64,000 bases of DNA from positions 806,001 to 870,000 of the forward strand of contig NZ_CP015110.1 in the NCBI RefSeq assembly GCF_001612555.1, in the 5' to 3' direction. The translations under genes and the position numbers were made by a program. The stretch comes from Acinetobacter sp. TGL-Y2 (GTDB taxonomy: Bacteria; Pseudomonadota; Gammaproteobacteria; Pseudomonadales; Moraxellaceae). Position 1 is the stretch's first letter; each line of letters begins with the position of its first letter. The notes beneath the pieces are model-generated. The model did not search any database. It saw nothing but the letters and a program-made list of their open reading frames with translations, and was not told where the DNA came from. Positions 35,870 to 44,985 of this stretch are shown here, one piece after another.

Positions 35870-36682
35870 ATGACTTATATCGAGCAACTGGCAGCGTATG
35901 AATTAAAAACCATTCAATTAAATGGCGTACAGCAGTCTTATAGAGAAACAGGTCAGGGAAAACCATTGGTTCTACTTCATGGCATTAGCTCTGGATCGGG
36001 TTCTTGGATAAAGCAGTTGCAAGATTTAGGTCAGCACTTTCATATTCTTGCTTGGGATGTACCCGGATATGGTGCTTCCGATGCATTAGATACAGCAGAG
36101 CCAAAAGCGACAGAGTATGCGACGCGTTTGAAAGATCTATTAGATGCTTTGAATTTAACAGATATTATTTTGGTCGGGCATTCATTAGGGGCATTACAAG
36201 CGGCTGCGTTTAATGCTTTATACCCCGAATATGTCAATGCATTGGTACTTGCCAATGTCGCTCAAGGATATAAAGGCTTTGAAGCACAGAAACAGCAAGA
36301 GGTTTTTGAAAAAAGACCAAAGATGCTTAAAGCACTGGGTGCAACAGGAATGGCGCAATCAAGAGGACCACATTTGGTTGCCCATGTAACTGCGGATGCT
36401 TTGCAGTTAATCGAAGCGGTCATGCAAGAGATTAGCCTCACTGGATTTACACAGGCATCTTACTTACTGGCTTACGATTGCATTCAAAGTTATTTGCAAG
36501 AACAGCAAAAAAATACTCATGTGGTCATGGGCATGTCAGATGGCATTACCCCTGCACAAGATATCCAAGCATTGGCAGATCAGTTTCAGTTAAAGCAATG
36601 CTACGAAATTGCAGATGCAGGTCATTTAAGTTATTTGGATCAAGCCGCGCAATTCAATCAAATTTTATTGTCGCTTAATTAA
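35870..36682 (+). CDS. Alpha/beta hydrolase, candidate ring-fission product hydrolase
   Basis: A 270-residue alpha/beta hydrolase. The oxyanion strand is LLHGISSGSGSW, the nucleophile Ser is in VGHSLGALQ, the acid is Asp in MSDGITP and the His is in DAGHLSYLD. BphD-like enzymes of this fold hydrolyse meta-cleavage products, which fits a pathway with an extradiol dioxygenase. The ATG at 35870 is chosen over the overlapping GTG at 35867. The exact substrate is unknown. Confidence 0.85.
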   Translation: MTYIEQLAAYELKTIQLNGVQQSYRETGQGKPLVLLHGISSGSGSWIKQLQDLGQHFHILAWDVPGYGASDALDTAEPKATEYATRLKDLLDALNLTDIILVGHSLGALQAAAFNALYPEYVNALVLANVAQGYKGFEAQKQQEVFEKRPKMLKALGATGMAQSRGPHLVAHVTADALQLIEAVMQEISLTGFTQASYLLAYDCIQSYLQEQQKNTHVVMGMSDGITPAQDIQALADQFQLKQCYEIADAGHLSYLDQAAQFNQILLSLN

Positions 36683-36703
36683 GCACTGATGTGAGATAGG
36701 GAA

Positions 36704-37498
36704 ATGAGCTTCCAATTAGAAGGAAAAAAAGCAGTGGTTACCGGTGGCTCGTCTGGCATTGGACTAGCAACGGTAGATCTTTTAGTGGCACAAGGTGCTC
36801 ATGTTGCTTGGTGCGGTCGTGATGAACAGCGTTTAAAAGAATCCAAAGCGCACATTTTATCGCGCTACCCACATGCCAAGGTATTAACAGTCATTTGCAA
36901 CGTTTTAGATAAAGAAGATGTACAGAAATTTGCAGATCAAGTGCAAAGCGAATTTGGCGGTGTCGATATTTTAATTAATAACGCAGGTCAAGGTCGTGTT
37001 TCTAATTTTGAAAATACAGAAGATGACGACTGGCTCAAAGAAGTCGAGCTGAAATATTTCAGCGTATTACATCCGATCCGTAAGTTTTTACCTGCATTGA
37101 AGCAGTCAAATTGTGCATCAATTACCAATGTGAATTCATTACTGGCATTGCAACCTGAACCGCACATGATTGCGACGTCTTCTGCACGTGCAGCTCTTTT
37201 AAATTTGACCCATTCATTGGCGCATGAATTTTCACAGTACAACATTCGAGTGAATTCGATTTTGCTCGGTATGGTCGAATCTGCACAGTGGAAACGCCGT
37301 TTTGAAACACGCGCCAATGTTAATCAAACGTGGGAGGAGTGGATTGGCAATATTGCTAAAAAACGTGGCATTCCCATAGCGCGTTTAGGTAAACCCGAGG
37401 AGCCAGCACGTGCTTTGGTGTTCTTGGCTTCGCCCATGGCATCTTATACCACGGGTTCTGCGATTGATGTATCTGGCGGTTTCAACAAGCATTTATAG
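36704..37498 (+). CDS. SDR-family oxidoreductase 2
   Basis: A 264-residue SDR. TGGSSGIGLATV is the nucleotide-binding motif, LINNAGQG is the second, and LVFLASPMASYTTGSAIDVSGG is the usual C-terminal end. The active-site YxxxK is not seen at its normal place; the region reads MIATSSARAAL, so the catalytic Tyr and Lys appear replaced. It may therefore work differently or use another residue. It is the fourth gene from the end of the locus and lies 10 bases before the aspartate dehydrogenase gene. Confidence 0.82.
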   Translation: MSFQLEGKKAVVTGGSSGIGLATVDLLVAQGAHVAWCGRDEQRLKESKAHILSRYPHAKVLTVICNVLDKEDVQKFADQVQSEFGGVDILINNAGQGRVSNFENTEDDDWLKEVELKYFSVLHPIRKFLPALKQSNCASITNVNSLLALQPEPHMIATSSARAALLNLTHSLAHEFSQYNIRVNSILLGMVESAQWKRRFETRANVNQTWEEWIGNIAKKRGIPIARLGKPEEPARALVFLASPMASYTTGSAIDVSGGFNKHL

Positions 37499-37508
37499 GG
37501 TGAGCGCA

Positions 37509-38300
37509 ATGAAACAGTTAATGATGATTGGTTTTGGTGCTATGGCAAATGAAGTACGTGTCCATTTACCGAAAGACCTTGAGCTGAAATGGGTGGTTGT
37601 TCCTGAGCGTAGTATTGCAAGTGTCCAAAAGATTGTTTCAGCAGATGTGCAGGTGATTTCGAATATAGAGGACTGTAACGGCACACCAGATTATGTGATT
37701 GAGGTGGCGGGTCAGGCTGCGGTGAAAGAGCATGCAGAAAAAGTACTGGCAAATGGTTGGAACATTGGACTGATCTCAGTCGGTACATTTGCAGATACAG
37801 AATTCTTTGAACGACTACAAAAAACAGCAGAACAATCGGGTGCTCATCTTCACTTATTGGCAGGTGCAATTGCTGGAATAGATGGGATTGCAGCTGCTAA
37901 AGAAGGCGGTTTAGAAAAAGTAACTTATAAGGGCTGTAAAAGCCCAAACAGTTGGCGTGGTAGCTATGCAGAAAAACTCATAGATTTAGACAAAGTGACT
38001 GAATCAACTGTTTTCTATAAAGGTACGGCACGTGAAGCAGCACTGAATTTTCCAGCCAATGCCAATGTGGCAGCAACCATTGCCTTAGCAGGTATTGGGA
38101 TGGATGAAACACAAGTTGAGCTTACGGTTGATCCTCATAGTCGACAAAACAAACACACCATTGTTGCCTCAGGTCGTTTCGGACAAATGAGTATTGAGAT
38201 GATTGGTGTGCCATTAGAAAGTAATCCCAAAACGTCCACCTTGGCTGCGCTCAGCGTGATTCGTGCATGTCGAAATAGTGTAGATGCAATTCAGATTTAA
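37509..38300 (+). CDS. L-aspartate dehydrogenase
   Basis: A 263-residue protein of the aspartate dehydrogenase/NadX family, which reversibly converts aspartate to iminoaspartate/oxaloacetate with NAD(P). The nucleotide site is GFGAMANEV; LAGAIAGIDGIAAAK and NANVAATIALAGIGMD match conserved parts of the family, and the catalytic-region His is in VDPHSRQNKH. The ATG at 37509 follows the SDR stop by 10 bases. Its length matches the characterised P. aeruginosa enzyme, whose gene also lies, to my recollection, beside aldehyde dehydrogenase and ThDP enzyme genes. Its job in a ring-degradation locus is unknown; it may work on a related amino or imino acid. Confidence 0.87.
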   Translation: MKQLMMIGFGAMANEVRVHLPKDLELKWVVVPERSIASVQKIVSADVQVISNIEDCNGTPDYVIEVAGQAAVKEHAEKVLANGWNIGLISVGTFADTEFFERLQKTAEQSGAHLHLLAGAIAGIDGIAAAKEGGLEKVTYKGCKSPNSWRGSYAEKLIDLDKVTESTVFYKGTAREAALNFPANANVAATIALAGIGMDETQVELTVDPHSRQNKHTIVASGRFGQMSIEMIGVPLESNPKTSTLAALSVIRACRNSVDAIQI

Positions 38301-38319
38301 CAAGGAATAGGTGAGTGCC

Positions 38320-39786
38320 ATGGTAAAACAAATTTATATTGCGGGTGAGTGGCGTTTGGGTCGTGGGAATGTCATTCAAAGCCTATTCCCAGCAGACAAT
38401 ACAGTCAATGCAGAAATTTCAACAGCATCATTGGAAGATGTAGAAGAAGCGATTGTAAAAGCAGATCAAGCTTGGCGTAAGCCTGAGTGGCGTAATTCAC
38501 TGCCACATGAGCGTGCAAAAATTTTATATAAAGTTGCAGATATCATTGAGGCTCGCGCCGATGAATTGGCTAAACTGCAAACACGTGATAACGGGAAACC
38601 TTTATCTGAAACACGTGCATTGGTCATGAGTGCAGCAGCGACAGCACGATTTAATGCGGCAGCTTGCGAGACATTTAACGAAGAATTAACCACGCAACGT
38701 GCATCCGATTTTGTCACCATGAGTGTGTACGAGCCTGTGGGTGTGATTGCTGCAATCACCCCTTGGAATTCACCCATTGCCAGTGAAGTCCAAAAGTTAG
38801 CACCTGCAATTGCAGCGGGGAATGCTGTTGTTCTAAAACCTGCGGAAGCCACCTCTTTAATTGCGCTTGAGCTTGCAAAAATCTTTGAAGAAGCAGGTCT
38901 TCCGAAAGGTATTTTGAGTGTACTTATCGGTCGTGGCTCTGTCATTGGAGACGCCATTGCTCAACACCCTTTGGTTCGCAAAATTTCATTTACAGGGGGC
39001 ACGACCACAGGTCGCCATCTTGCACATATTGCGGCAGAAAAGTTAATAACGACATCGTTAGAACTTGGTGGAAAATCGCCAACCATTGTTTTTGCTGATG
39101 CAGATATTGAAATTGCTGCCAAAGGCATTGCTTACGGAATCTTTAGCTCGGCAGGTCAAGCCTGTATTGCAGGTTCACGTTTATTTATTCACGCATCTAT
39201 TTATGAAGCATTCCTAAAGCGTCTGGTTGAAATTACGGAAGGCCTACGTGTAGGTCATCCTGAAACGCCAAATGTCCATATGGGTTCACTCATCAATCAA
39301 AAGCATTTGGAATCGGTACATGCTTATGTCGAACTTGCCAAATCTGAAGGTGGAACGGTGGTCACTGGCGGTGAAGCGATTACAGAGGGTGAATTTGCCA
39401 AAGGGAGTTTCTATAAACCAACGATTATCACAGGTTTAAGCAACAGCGCACAAACCTGCCAAGAAGAAATTTTTGGCCCAGTTTTGGTGGTGATGTCTTA
39501 TGAAAATGAAGCAGATTTGATTGAGCAAGCCAATGATAGCTGTTTTGGGTTGGCGGCGGGTATCTGGACGGAAAACTATCGTAAAGCATGGAAAATTGCA
39601 CGTACTTTAGAAGTGGGAACGGTATGGATCAATACCTATAAGAAATTCTCAATCAGTGCGCCATTTGGTGGTTTTAAAGACAGTGGTATTGGTCGTGAAA
39701 AAGGTCGCTTGGGGATTTTGTCTTATATGCAACAAAAAAGTATTTATCTCGGGTTAAACGAGCAAGCGAATCCTTGGTCTGATTAA
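38320..39786 (+). CDS. NAD(P)-dependent aldehyde dehydrogenase
   Basis: A 488-residue aldehyde dehydrogenase. TPWNSPIASEV and KPAEATSLIALELA bind the cofactor, LELGGKSP holds the catalytic Glu and SSAGQACIAGSR the catalytic Cys. The ATG at 38320 is chosen because AGGTGAG lies upstream at a good distance; an in-frame GTG at 38311 is the alternative. It would oxidise the aldehyde made by the following decarboxylase or by ring-fission product breakdown. Confidence 0.9.
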   Translation: MVKQIYIAGEWRLGRGNVIQSLFPADNTVNAEISTASLEDVEEAIVKADQAWRKPEWRNSLPHERAKILYKVADIIEARADELAKLQTRDNGKPLSETRALVMSAAATARFNAAACETFNEELTTQRASDFVTMSVYEPVGVIAAITPWNSPIASEVQKLAPAIAAGNAVVLKPAEATSLIALELAKIFEEAGLPKGILSVLIGRGSVIGDAIAQHPLVRKISFTGGTTTGRHLAHIAAEKLITTSLELGGKSPTIVFADADIEIAAKGIAYGIFSSAGQACIAGSRLFIHASIYEAFLKRLVEITEGLRVGHPETPNVHMGSLINQKHLESVHAYVELAKSEGGTVVTGGEAITEGEFAKGSFYKPTIITGLSNSAQTCQEEIFGPVLVVMSYENEADLIEQANDSCFGLAAGIWTENYRKAWKIARTLEVGTVWINTYKKFSISAPFGGFKDSGIGREKGRLGILSYMQQKSIYLGLNEQANPWSD

Positions 39787-39827
39787 TAAAAGTTTATGAG
39801 AAATTTTAAAAATTAAGGAATGATGAA

Positions 39828-41468
39828 ATGACTGAAAAAGTAAATGTAGGCGAAGCAATCGCACGTGTTTTAGAAGCGCACAAAGTAGACAGCATCTATG
39901 GCGTGATCTCAATTCATAATCTTCCCATTGCTGATGCAGTTGGACGCCGTGAAAAAATCCGTTTTGTTGCAGCACGTGGCGAAGCGGGTTGTGTGACCAT
40001 GGCAGATGCAGATTCACGCTTTACTGGACTAGGGGTTGCATTGACAAGTACAGGTGCAGGGGCTGGTAATGCTGTGGGTTCTTTAATTGAAGCGATGAAT
40101 GCAGGCAGTCCTGTGCTTCACTTAACAGGGCAAGTTGAACGTGAATATTTAGATCGTGATGCAAGTTTTATTCATGAAACCAAAGATCAACTGACCTTTT
40201 TAAAAGCGTCAAGCAAAGCAGCATTTCGTATTACCAGCCCAGAAAATGCAGTGGGTGTCATTCGTGAAGCGATTCGTGTCGCAACTACAGTTCCGATGGG
40301 TCCCGTGAGTGTTGAAATTCCGATTGATGTGCAAGCCGCAGAAATTGATCTACCTGCAAATTTAGGACCTGTAAAAGCATTACAGATTCCTGTGGCAGAA
40401 GATGTAGAAATAAATCTAATTGCTGAAGAAATTAAGAAAGCAAAGCGACCAATTTTTTGGATTGGTGGTGGTACTTTAAATTCAGTGGAAGAAGTTAAAG
40501 CGATTGCAGATTTAGGTATTCCAGTGGTGTCATCTACCCATGCGCGTGGTGTGTTGGCAGATCATCACCCACGCACATTAGGCGCATTTCATAACTCTGT
40601 GGCAGTTGAGCAACTGTTAAAAGATGCAGATTTATTGGTTGTGGTTGGCTCGCGTTTACGCAGTAATGAAACCAAGACTTATTCGGTTGTTTTCCCTGAC
40701 CATATCATTCAGGTTGATGCTAATCCCGTTGCACAGCAACGTAACTATAAAGTCGGTCAATTTATTTGTGCGGAAGCAAAAGATCTTTTAGCACGTGTCG
40801 TTAAAGCGTTAAATGGCACAAGTAAAGTAGATGTCGCTTACGATGCTGACATAAAAGCGGCGCGTGACAATGCAATCGAAGCACTGCGTACCCAAATGGA
40901 TCAATACGCACTGATTTGTGATTATTTACGCTCAGCCTTGCCTGAAGACGGTATTTTTGTACGTGACATCACCATGTCGGGCAGTACTTGGGGCAGTCGT
41001 TTATTTCCAGTTCAAACACCCAATAAAAACATTCACTCACTTGCAGGTGCAATTGGTTTAGGTCTGGCACACGCAATTGGCGCTTCAATTGCAAATCCGA
41101 CGAAGAAAGTGGTGGGACTGGTAGGCGATGGTGGATTAATGCTGGGGATTGGTGAAATTGCAACCATGGCACAAGAAAATACCGACATGGTACTCATGGT
41201 CATGAATGATGGAGGCTATGGGGTGATGCGTGGTATCCAAAATAACTACTTTGGTGGACGTCAATATTTCAATGAGCTGCATACCCCTGACTATAAAGCG
41301 CTTGGCGAATCGATGGGCGTGAAGAGTTGGAAGGTCGGCAGTGCTGAAGAATTCAAAATAGCTATTCAAGATGCTATTAACTTGAATGGTCCAGCGGTCA
41401 TTGAACTCGATATGAATTCGATTGGACCACTCAAATTTGCAGGACCACCGCAGAAAAAATTGTATTAA
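39828..41468 (+). CDS. ThDP-dependent enzyme (acetolactate synthase/decarboxylase-like)
   Basis: A 546-residue thiamine-diphosphate enzyme. The catalytic Glu is in AARGEAG near residue 46 and the ThDP/Mg motif is GLVGDGGLMLGIGE ending in NDGGYGVMRG. It resembles benzoylformate decarboxylase and acetolactate synthase-like proteins; the subfamily in catabolic loci usually decarboxylates 2-oxo acids. Together with the aldehyde dehydrogenase it would turn an oxo acid into a carboxylic acid. The reaction is inferred from family and position. Confidence 0.85.
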   Translation: MTEKVNVGEAIARVLEAHKVDSIYGVISIHNLPIADAVGRREKIRFVAARGEAGCVTMADADSRFTGLGVALTSTGAGAGNAVGSLIEAMNAGSPVLHLTGQVEREYLDRDASFIHETKDQLTFLKASSKAAFRITSPENAVGVIREAIRVATTVPMGPVSVEIPIDVQAAEIDLPANLGPVKALQIPVAEDVEINLIAEEIKKAKRPIFWIGGGTLNSVEEVKAIADLGIPVVSSTHARGVLADHHPRTLGAFHNSVAVEQLLKDADLLVVVGSRLRSNETKTYSVVFPDHIIQVDANPVAQQRNYKVGQFICAEAKDLLARVVKALNGTSKVDVAYDADIKAARDNAIEALRTQMDQYALICDYLRSALPEDGIFVRDITMSGSTWGSRLFPVQTPNKNIHSLAGAIGLGLAHAIGASIANPTKKVVGLVGDGGLMLGIGEIATMAQENTDMVLMVMNDGGYGVMRGIQNNYFGGRQYFNELHTPDYKALGESMGVKSWKVGSAEEFKIAIQDAINLNGPAVIELDMNSIGPLKFAGPPQKKLY

Positions 41469-41570
41469 GGTCAATCAGCATTTAAAAGGGATTTAAAAGA
41501 TTGATACTAGAAATTTTAGAATTGATCTTTTAAATAAATGCATAATTTTTTTTAATTAAAATAAAAATAA

Positions 41571-41596
41571 ACATTGTTTTGGGTATAAAACAATGT
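41571..41596. promoter_or_regulatory. Perfect 10-bp inverted repeat before the porin gene
   Basis: ACATTGTTTT and AAAACAATGT, separated by GGGTAT, end 19 bases before the porin ATG. The right arm overlaps TATAAAACAAT, which also occurs at 29129-29139 in the regulator-ferredoxin gap. It could be an operator for a shared regulator or a leader hairpin. Confidence 0.55.
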
Positions 41597-41615
41597 AAAG
41601 ATCAAGGATGTCAAA

Positions 41616-42812
41616 ATGATGAAGAAATCAATAGCAACTATGCTGCTGATAGCAGTAAGCATAACGTCAGTGTATGCAAAAGAAGATCCTTTAGAGTGGA
41701 AAAGTGAAGATGGCGCAAATTCATTTAAAGTCGGTGGTGTCTTACGCTTTAATCATCGTTATGAACAGTGGGATGAAAGTAAAAACCGTGGCTTAGGTAA
41801 GCTTGATTTTGATATTTTTCGTTTAGATTTAAAAGCCAAATATGGTGACTTTTACTTAAATGCCAGTCCCATTATACAAGACCAAGAGATAACTTCGGTT
41901 GAAAAAGCTTATGTAGGGTATAAGATTGATGATCATCAAAGTTTGGATCTCGGGTTAGTTTATAAACCTTTTGCTCTTTATCCTTATCCTCAAAATGGTT
42001 GGACGTACCATCTTCCTTTTTTCTTGGGCTATGGAAATAATATTGCACCGGGACTGAACTGGAACTTCGACCATCAAGATTGGGATATCAAATTAGGTTA
42101 TTACCCGAGAATGCTCGATGCAGGGTTACGTTACTCACCAGAATCTGCGACCTATGATGATTTGTCTGAAAACCATTTGCCTTTCCAATCAGCATATCAA
42201 AATGAAAAACATAACCAATTTAATGCGCGTGTCGCACATAAATTTGAAACCAAAGCATGGGGTAAGCATGAGATAGGGGCGTCTGGCTCTGTATCTCAAT
42301 TACATAATAAACTCACAGACGATGATGGAAAATATTATGCGGTAGGTTTTCATACCAACAGTAACTACGAACGTTGGAATTTACAGTCGTCCGTTATTCA
42401 ATATGAATATGATGCCAAAAATCCAGCAGGTATAAATGATGATGTGACGTTAATGGGTGCAAATGGATTAACACCTTCTTATTTTATCGCGTCTGAAGGT
42501 ACTGTTTCGAGTGTGAATTTAGCGTATACCTTGCCAGTAAAAGATATGGGGAAGCTAAAAGCAATTCGATTTTATAATGACTATAGCTACTTAGATAAAG
42601 CTAGAAATGATTGGTCAGATTCACAAATGAATACAACAGGAGCCATGTTTATTGCAAAACCTTTCATGGTTTGGGCAGACTATACTTGGGCTAAAAATGC
42701 CAATTTTCTAGGGGGTGCGCAAAATGGCACAGGTCTCAGCACGGGGCAGGGGGCAAAGTATTCAGACCAATGGTTGTATAGAGTTAATTTAAATCTTGGT
42801 TTTAGTTTCTAA
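41616..42812 (+). CDS. Outer-membrane porin of the catabolic locus
   Basis: A 398-residue barrel protein. A signal peptide (KKSIATMLLIAVSITSVYA) is followed by KVGGVLRFNHRYEQW and regularly spaced amphipathic strands up to VNLNLGFSF, with the C-terminal Phe typical of outer-membrane porins. It is separated from the ThDP enzyme gene by 147 bases with a possible operator. It is inferred to let the pathway substrate into the periplasm. No specific porin subfamily is clear. Confidence 0.82.
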   Translation: MMKKSIATMLLIAVSITSVYAKEDPLEWKSEDGANSFKVGGVLRFNHRYEQWDESKNRGLGKLDFDIFRLDLKAKYGDFYLNASPIIQDQEITSVEKAYVGYKIDDHQSLDLGLVYKPFALYPYPQNGWTYHLPFFLGYGNNIAPGLNWNFDHQDWDIKLGYYPRMLDAGLRYSPESATYDDLSENHLPFQSAYQNEKHNQFNARVAHKFETKAWGKHEIGASGSVSQLHNKLTDDDGKYYAVGFHTNSNYERWNLQSSVIQYEYDAKNPAGINDDVTLMGANGLTPSYFIASEGTVSSVNLAYTLPVKDMGKLKAIRFYNDYSYLDKARNDWSDSQMNTTGAMFIAKPFMVWADYTWAKNANFLGGAQNGTGLSTGQGAKYSDQWLYRVNLNLGFSF

Positions 42813-43573
42813 TGTTGATCGAAAGGCGTTGATGCTTCTTGGATATAAACTTGATGTAATACGTCGGATTTGTGCGAAATAGGGTTAATGTTCTTTGGGC
42901 TTTTAATCTCTTAAATTGTGAATTGAAGTGCAACAGCATGCTTTTGAAAAAAGACCTGACTCGGGCTTCTTGTGCCGAGTCATTTCTACAGTGGTGATTT
43001 AATTATTGAGTGATCTTTGTCATATATTCATCTGTGCGTTATTTAGATTGTCCTTAAAGTCTTTCGCTATTTACTCACATAGATTGGAGGAGGTTAACTG
43101 CAATGTCAGCAGCATGAAAATGTGAGCAGAGATCATATTTAAAAAAAATGAAAGAAAAAAAGAAGCAAGAAGTAATGCAAAGTGTAAGATTGCTTTGGAG
43201 TCATAGATCAGAAATTTACCATTACAAAGTGAGGGTATTTTTTTAAATAAAGATCAAAAAAGCTAAGAATATACTAAATGTTTAGCTTAAATTTTAGAAT
43301 ACTAGATGACTCAGATATAGGGGGCATATTTTTTCGGTTAAAGCGAAAAAATAAAAAAGATTTTTTTGTCATTTTTTGATATTTATAAAAGAACTGAATT
43401 TTATTTTATTTTCTTATATAACAAAATTTTACATTAACTTTAAGGCATTAAAAAGATTTTTTTGGATGCTTTGAACATTCATTTTTTTATGTATTTGATT
43501 TGTGTTTTATGCAATTACAATCAAACGGGTGTAACATTAACATCTCAAGAGCGTGATTTAGGTTTGACATTTA
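42813..43573. other. Long AT-rich gap with a weak terminator-like hairpin
   Basis: No gene is seen. GACTCGG (42958-42964) and CCGAGTC (42975-42981) form a hairpin followed by a weak T-rich run, a possible terminator for the porin. Long A/T runs follow to the OprB start. No further pattern was noticed. Confidence 0.5.
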
Positions 43574-44815
43574 ATGTTTTTCTCTCCTTTAACTAAGGGT
43601 GTTTATACATCTTTGGCGGCTTTGCTATTGTGTAGTACCACGTCACACGCTAACAACGCATTTGATCCTGAAAGTCCTTGGATGCTGGGTGATTGGAATG
43701 GTCAACGTACTGCATTGCAGCAGCAAGGTTATGAATTTAGCTTCGGCTATGGCGGTGAAATGGCAACCCTGTTGGATGCCAAACATTCTTCTAGCCATGG
43801 CACTGAGTATGCAGATCAGTTTGCTGTTGGCGCACACTTAGACCTAGAAAAAATTGCGGGTTGGGAAGATACGGAAGCACAAATCACCGTGACCCAGCGT
43901 AATGGTCGTAGTCTTTCCAACACTTCCGATGCCTTAAATGGTCATTTAAGTTCGACTCAAGAAGTTTGGGGTCGTGGTCAAACGTGGCGTTTGACTGATT
44001 TTTGGATTAAGAAAAAATTCTTAGACCAAAAATTAGATGTCAAAGTGGGGCGTTTTGGTGAAGGTGAAGACTTCAACAGCTTTGACTGTGACTTCCAAAA
44101 CCTTGCACTTTGTGGTTCACAAGTGGGGAATTGGGTCGGTGATGAATGGTACAACTGGCCAGTATCACAATGGGCTGCACGTGTGAAATATAACATCACA
44201 CCTGAAGTTTATGCTCAAGTGGGTGCATATGAAATTAATCCTGAAAACTTGGCACGGGGTAAAGGTTTTAACCTGAGCACCGACGGTTCAAAAGGCGCAA
44301 TGATTCCTGTTGAAGTAGTCTGGACACCTAAAGTTGGTGAACAAAAACTCCCAGGTGAATACCATGCCGGTTATTATTACAGCACAGCTGATGCTATTGT
44401 AATTTCTGATCCAAATGAAACAGATCATCACCAAGGCGGTTGGGTTGTTGCGAAGCAACAATTGACGGCACACGAAGGTGATATTTCTCGTGGTTTAACA
44501 GGTTTTATGAATGCGACTGTTCATGATTCTAAAACCAATGAAAAAACGGATATGCAAAATATTGGCCTTGTTTATAAAGGTGCAATGGATGCTCGTCCTA
44601 AAGATGAGATCGCTGTTGGTGTTGCACGTATAAATATGAATGATCGTTTTGATCGTAATCAAAGCAAAGAAATCAATGCCGAAATTTACTACGGGTTACA
44701 TGCAACAAACTGGTTAACCATCCGTCCAAATGTTCAATATGTTCGTCATGTTGGTGCACGTAAAAACGGTGAAAATGTTTGGGTTGGCGGTATTAAATTC
44801 CAAACAGCATTCTAA
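43574..44815 (+). CDS. oprB: OprB-like carbohydrate-selective porin
   Basis: A 413-residue OprB-family porin. A signal peptide (residues about 1-26, ending SHAN) is followed by NAFDPESPWMLGDWNGQRTALQQQGYEF, the family's start. DVKVGRFGEGEDF and the final GGIKFQTAF are typical. OprB porins admit glucose and other sugars. The glucose dehydrogenase gene follows 170 bases on, so the sugar would be oxidised in the periplasm right after entry. A transporter role is well supported by family and context. Confidence 0.88.
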   Translation: MFFSPLTKGVYTSLAALLLCSTTSHANNAFDPESPWMLGDWNGQRTALQQQGYEFSFGYGGEMATLLDAKHSSSHGTEYADQFAVGAHLDLEKIAGWEDTEAQITVTQRNGRSLSNTSDALNGHLSSTQEVWGRGQTWRLTDFWIKKKFLDQKLDVKVGRFGEGEDFNSFDCDFQNLALCGSQVGNWVGDEWYNWPVSQWAARVKYNITPEVYAQVGAYEINPENLARGKGFNLSTDGSKGAMIPVEVVWTPKVGEQKLPGEYHAGYYYSTADAIVISDPNETDHHQGGWVVAKQQLTAHEGDISRGLTGFMNATVHDSKTNEKTDMQNIGLVYKGAMDARPKDEIAVGVARINMNDRFDRNQSKEINAEIYYGLHATNWLTIRPNVQYVRHVGARKNGENVWVGGIKFQTAF

Positions 44816-44985
44816 TTTGTAGATCATAAATACTTGTTCTGGGCATGAATGTTAAAGAAATACGCATTGATATCGCGTTTTAACAGTCCATGATCAGGTA
44901 TTTAAGATCTAAAAAATGTGAAATATAGGTGCTCATATTGATTCAATATGTGTGTTTAATTTAAGAATTTTATATAGGTGTTCAT

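Noticed and set aside
28218..42812. Carnitine monooxygenase (cntAB) locus
   Set aside because: There is a separate Rieske ferredoxin and FAD reductase rather than a CntB-type reductase, and extradiol-like and hydrolase genes point to ring cleavage.
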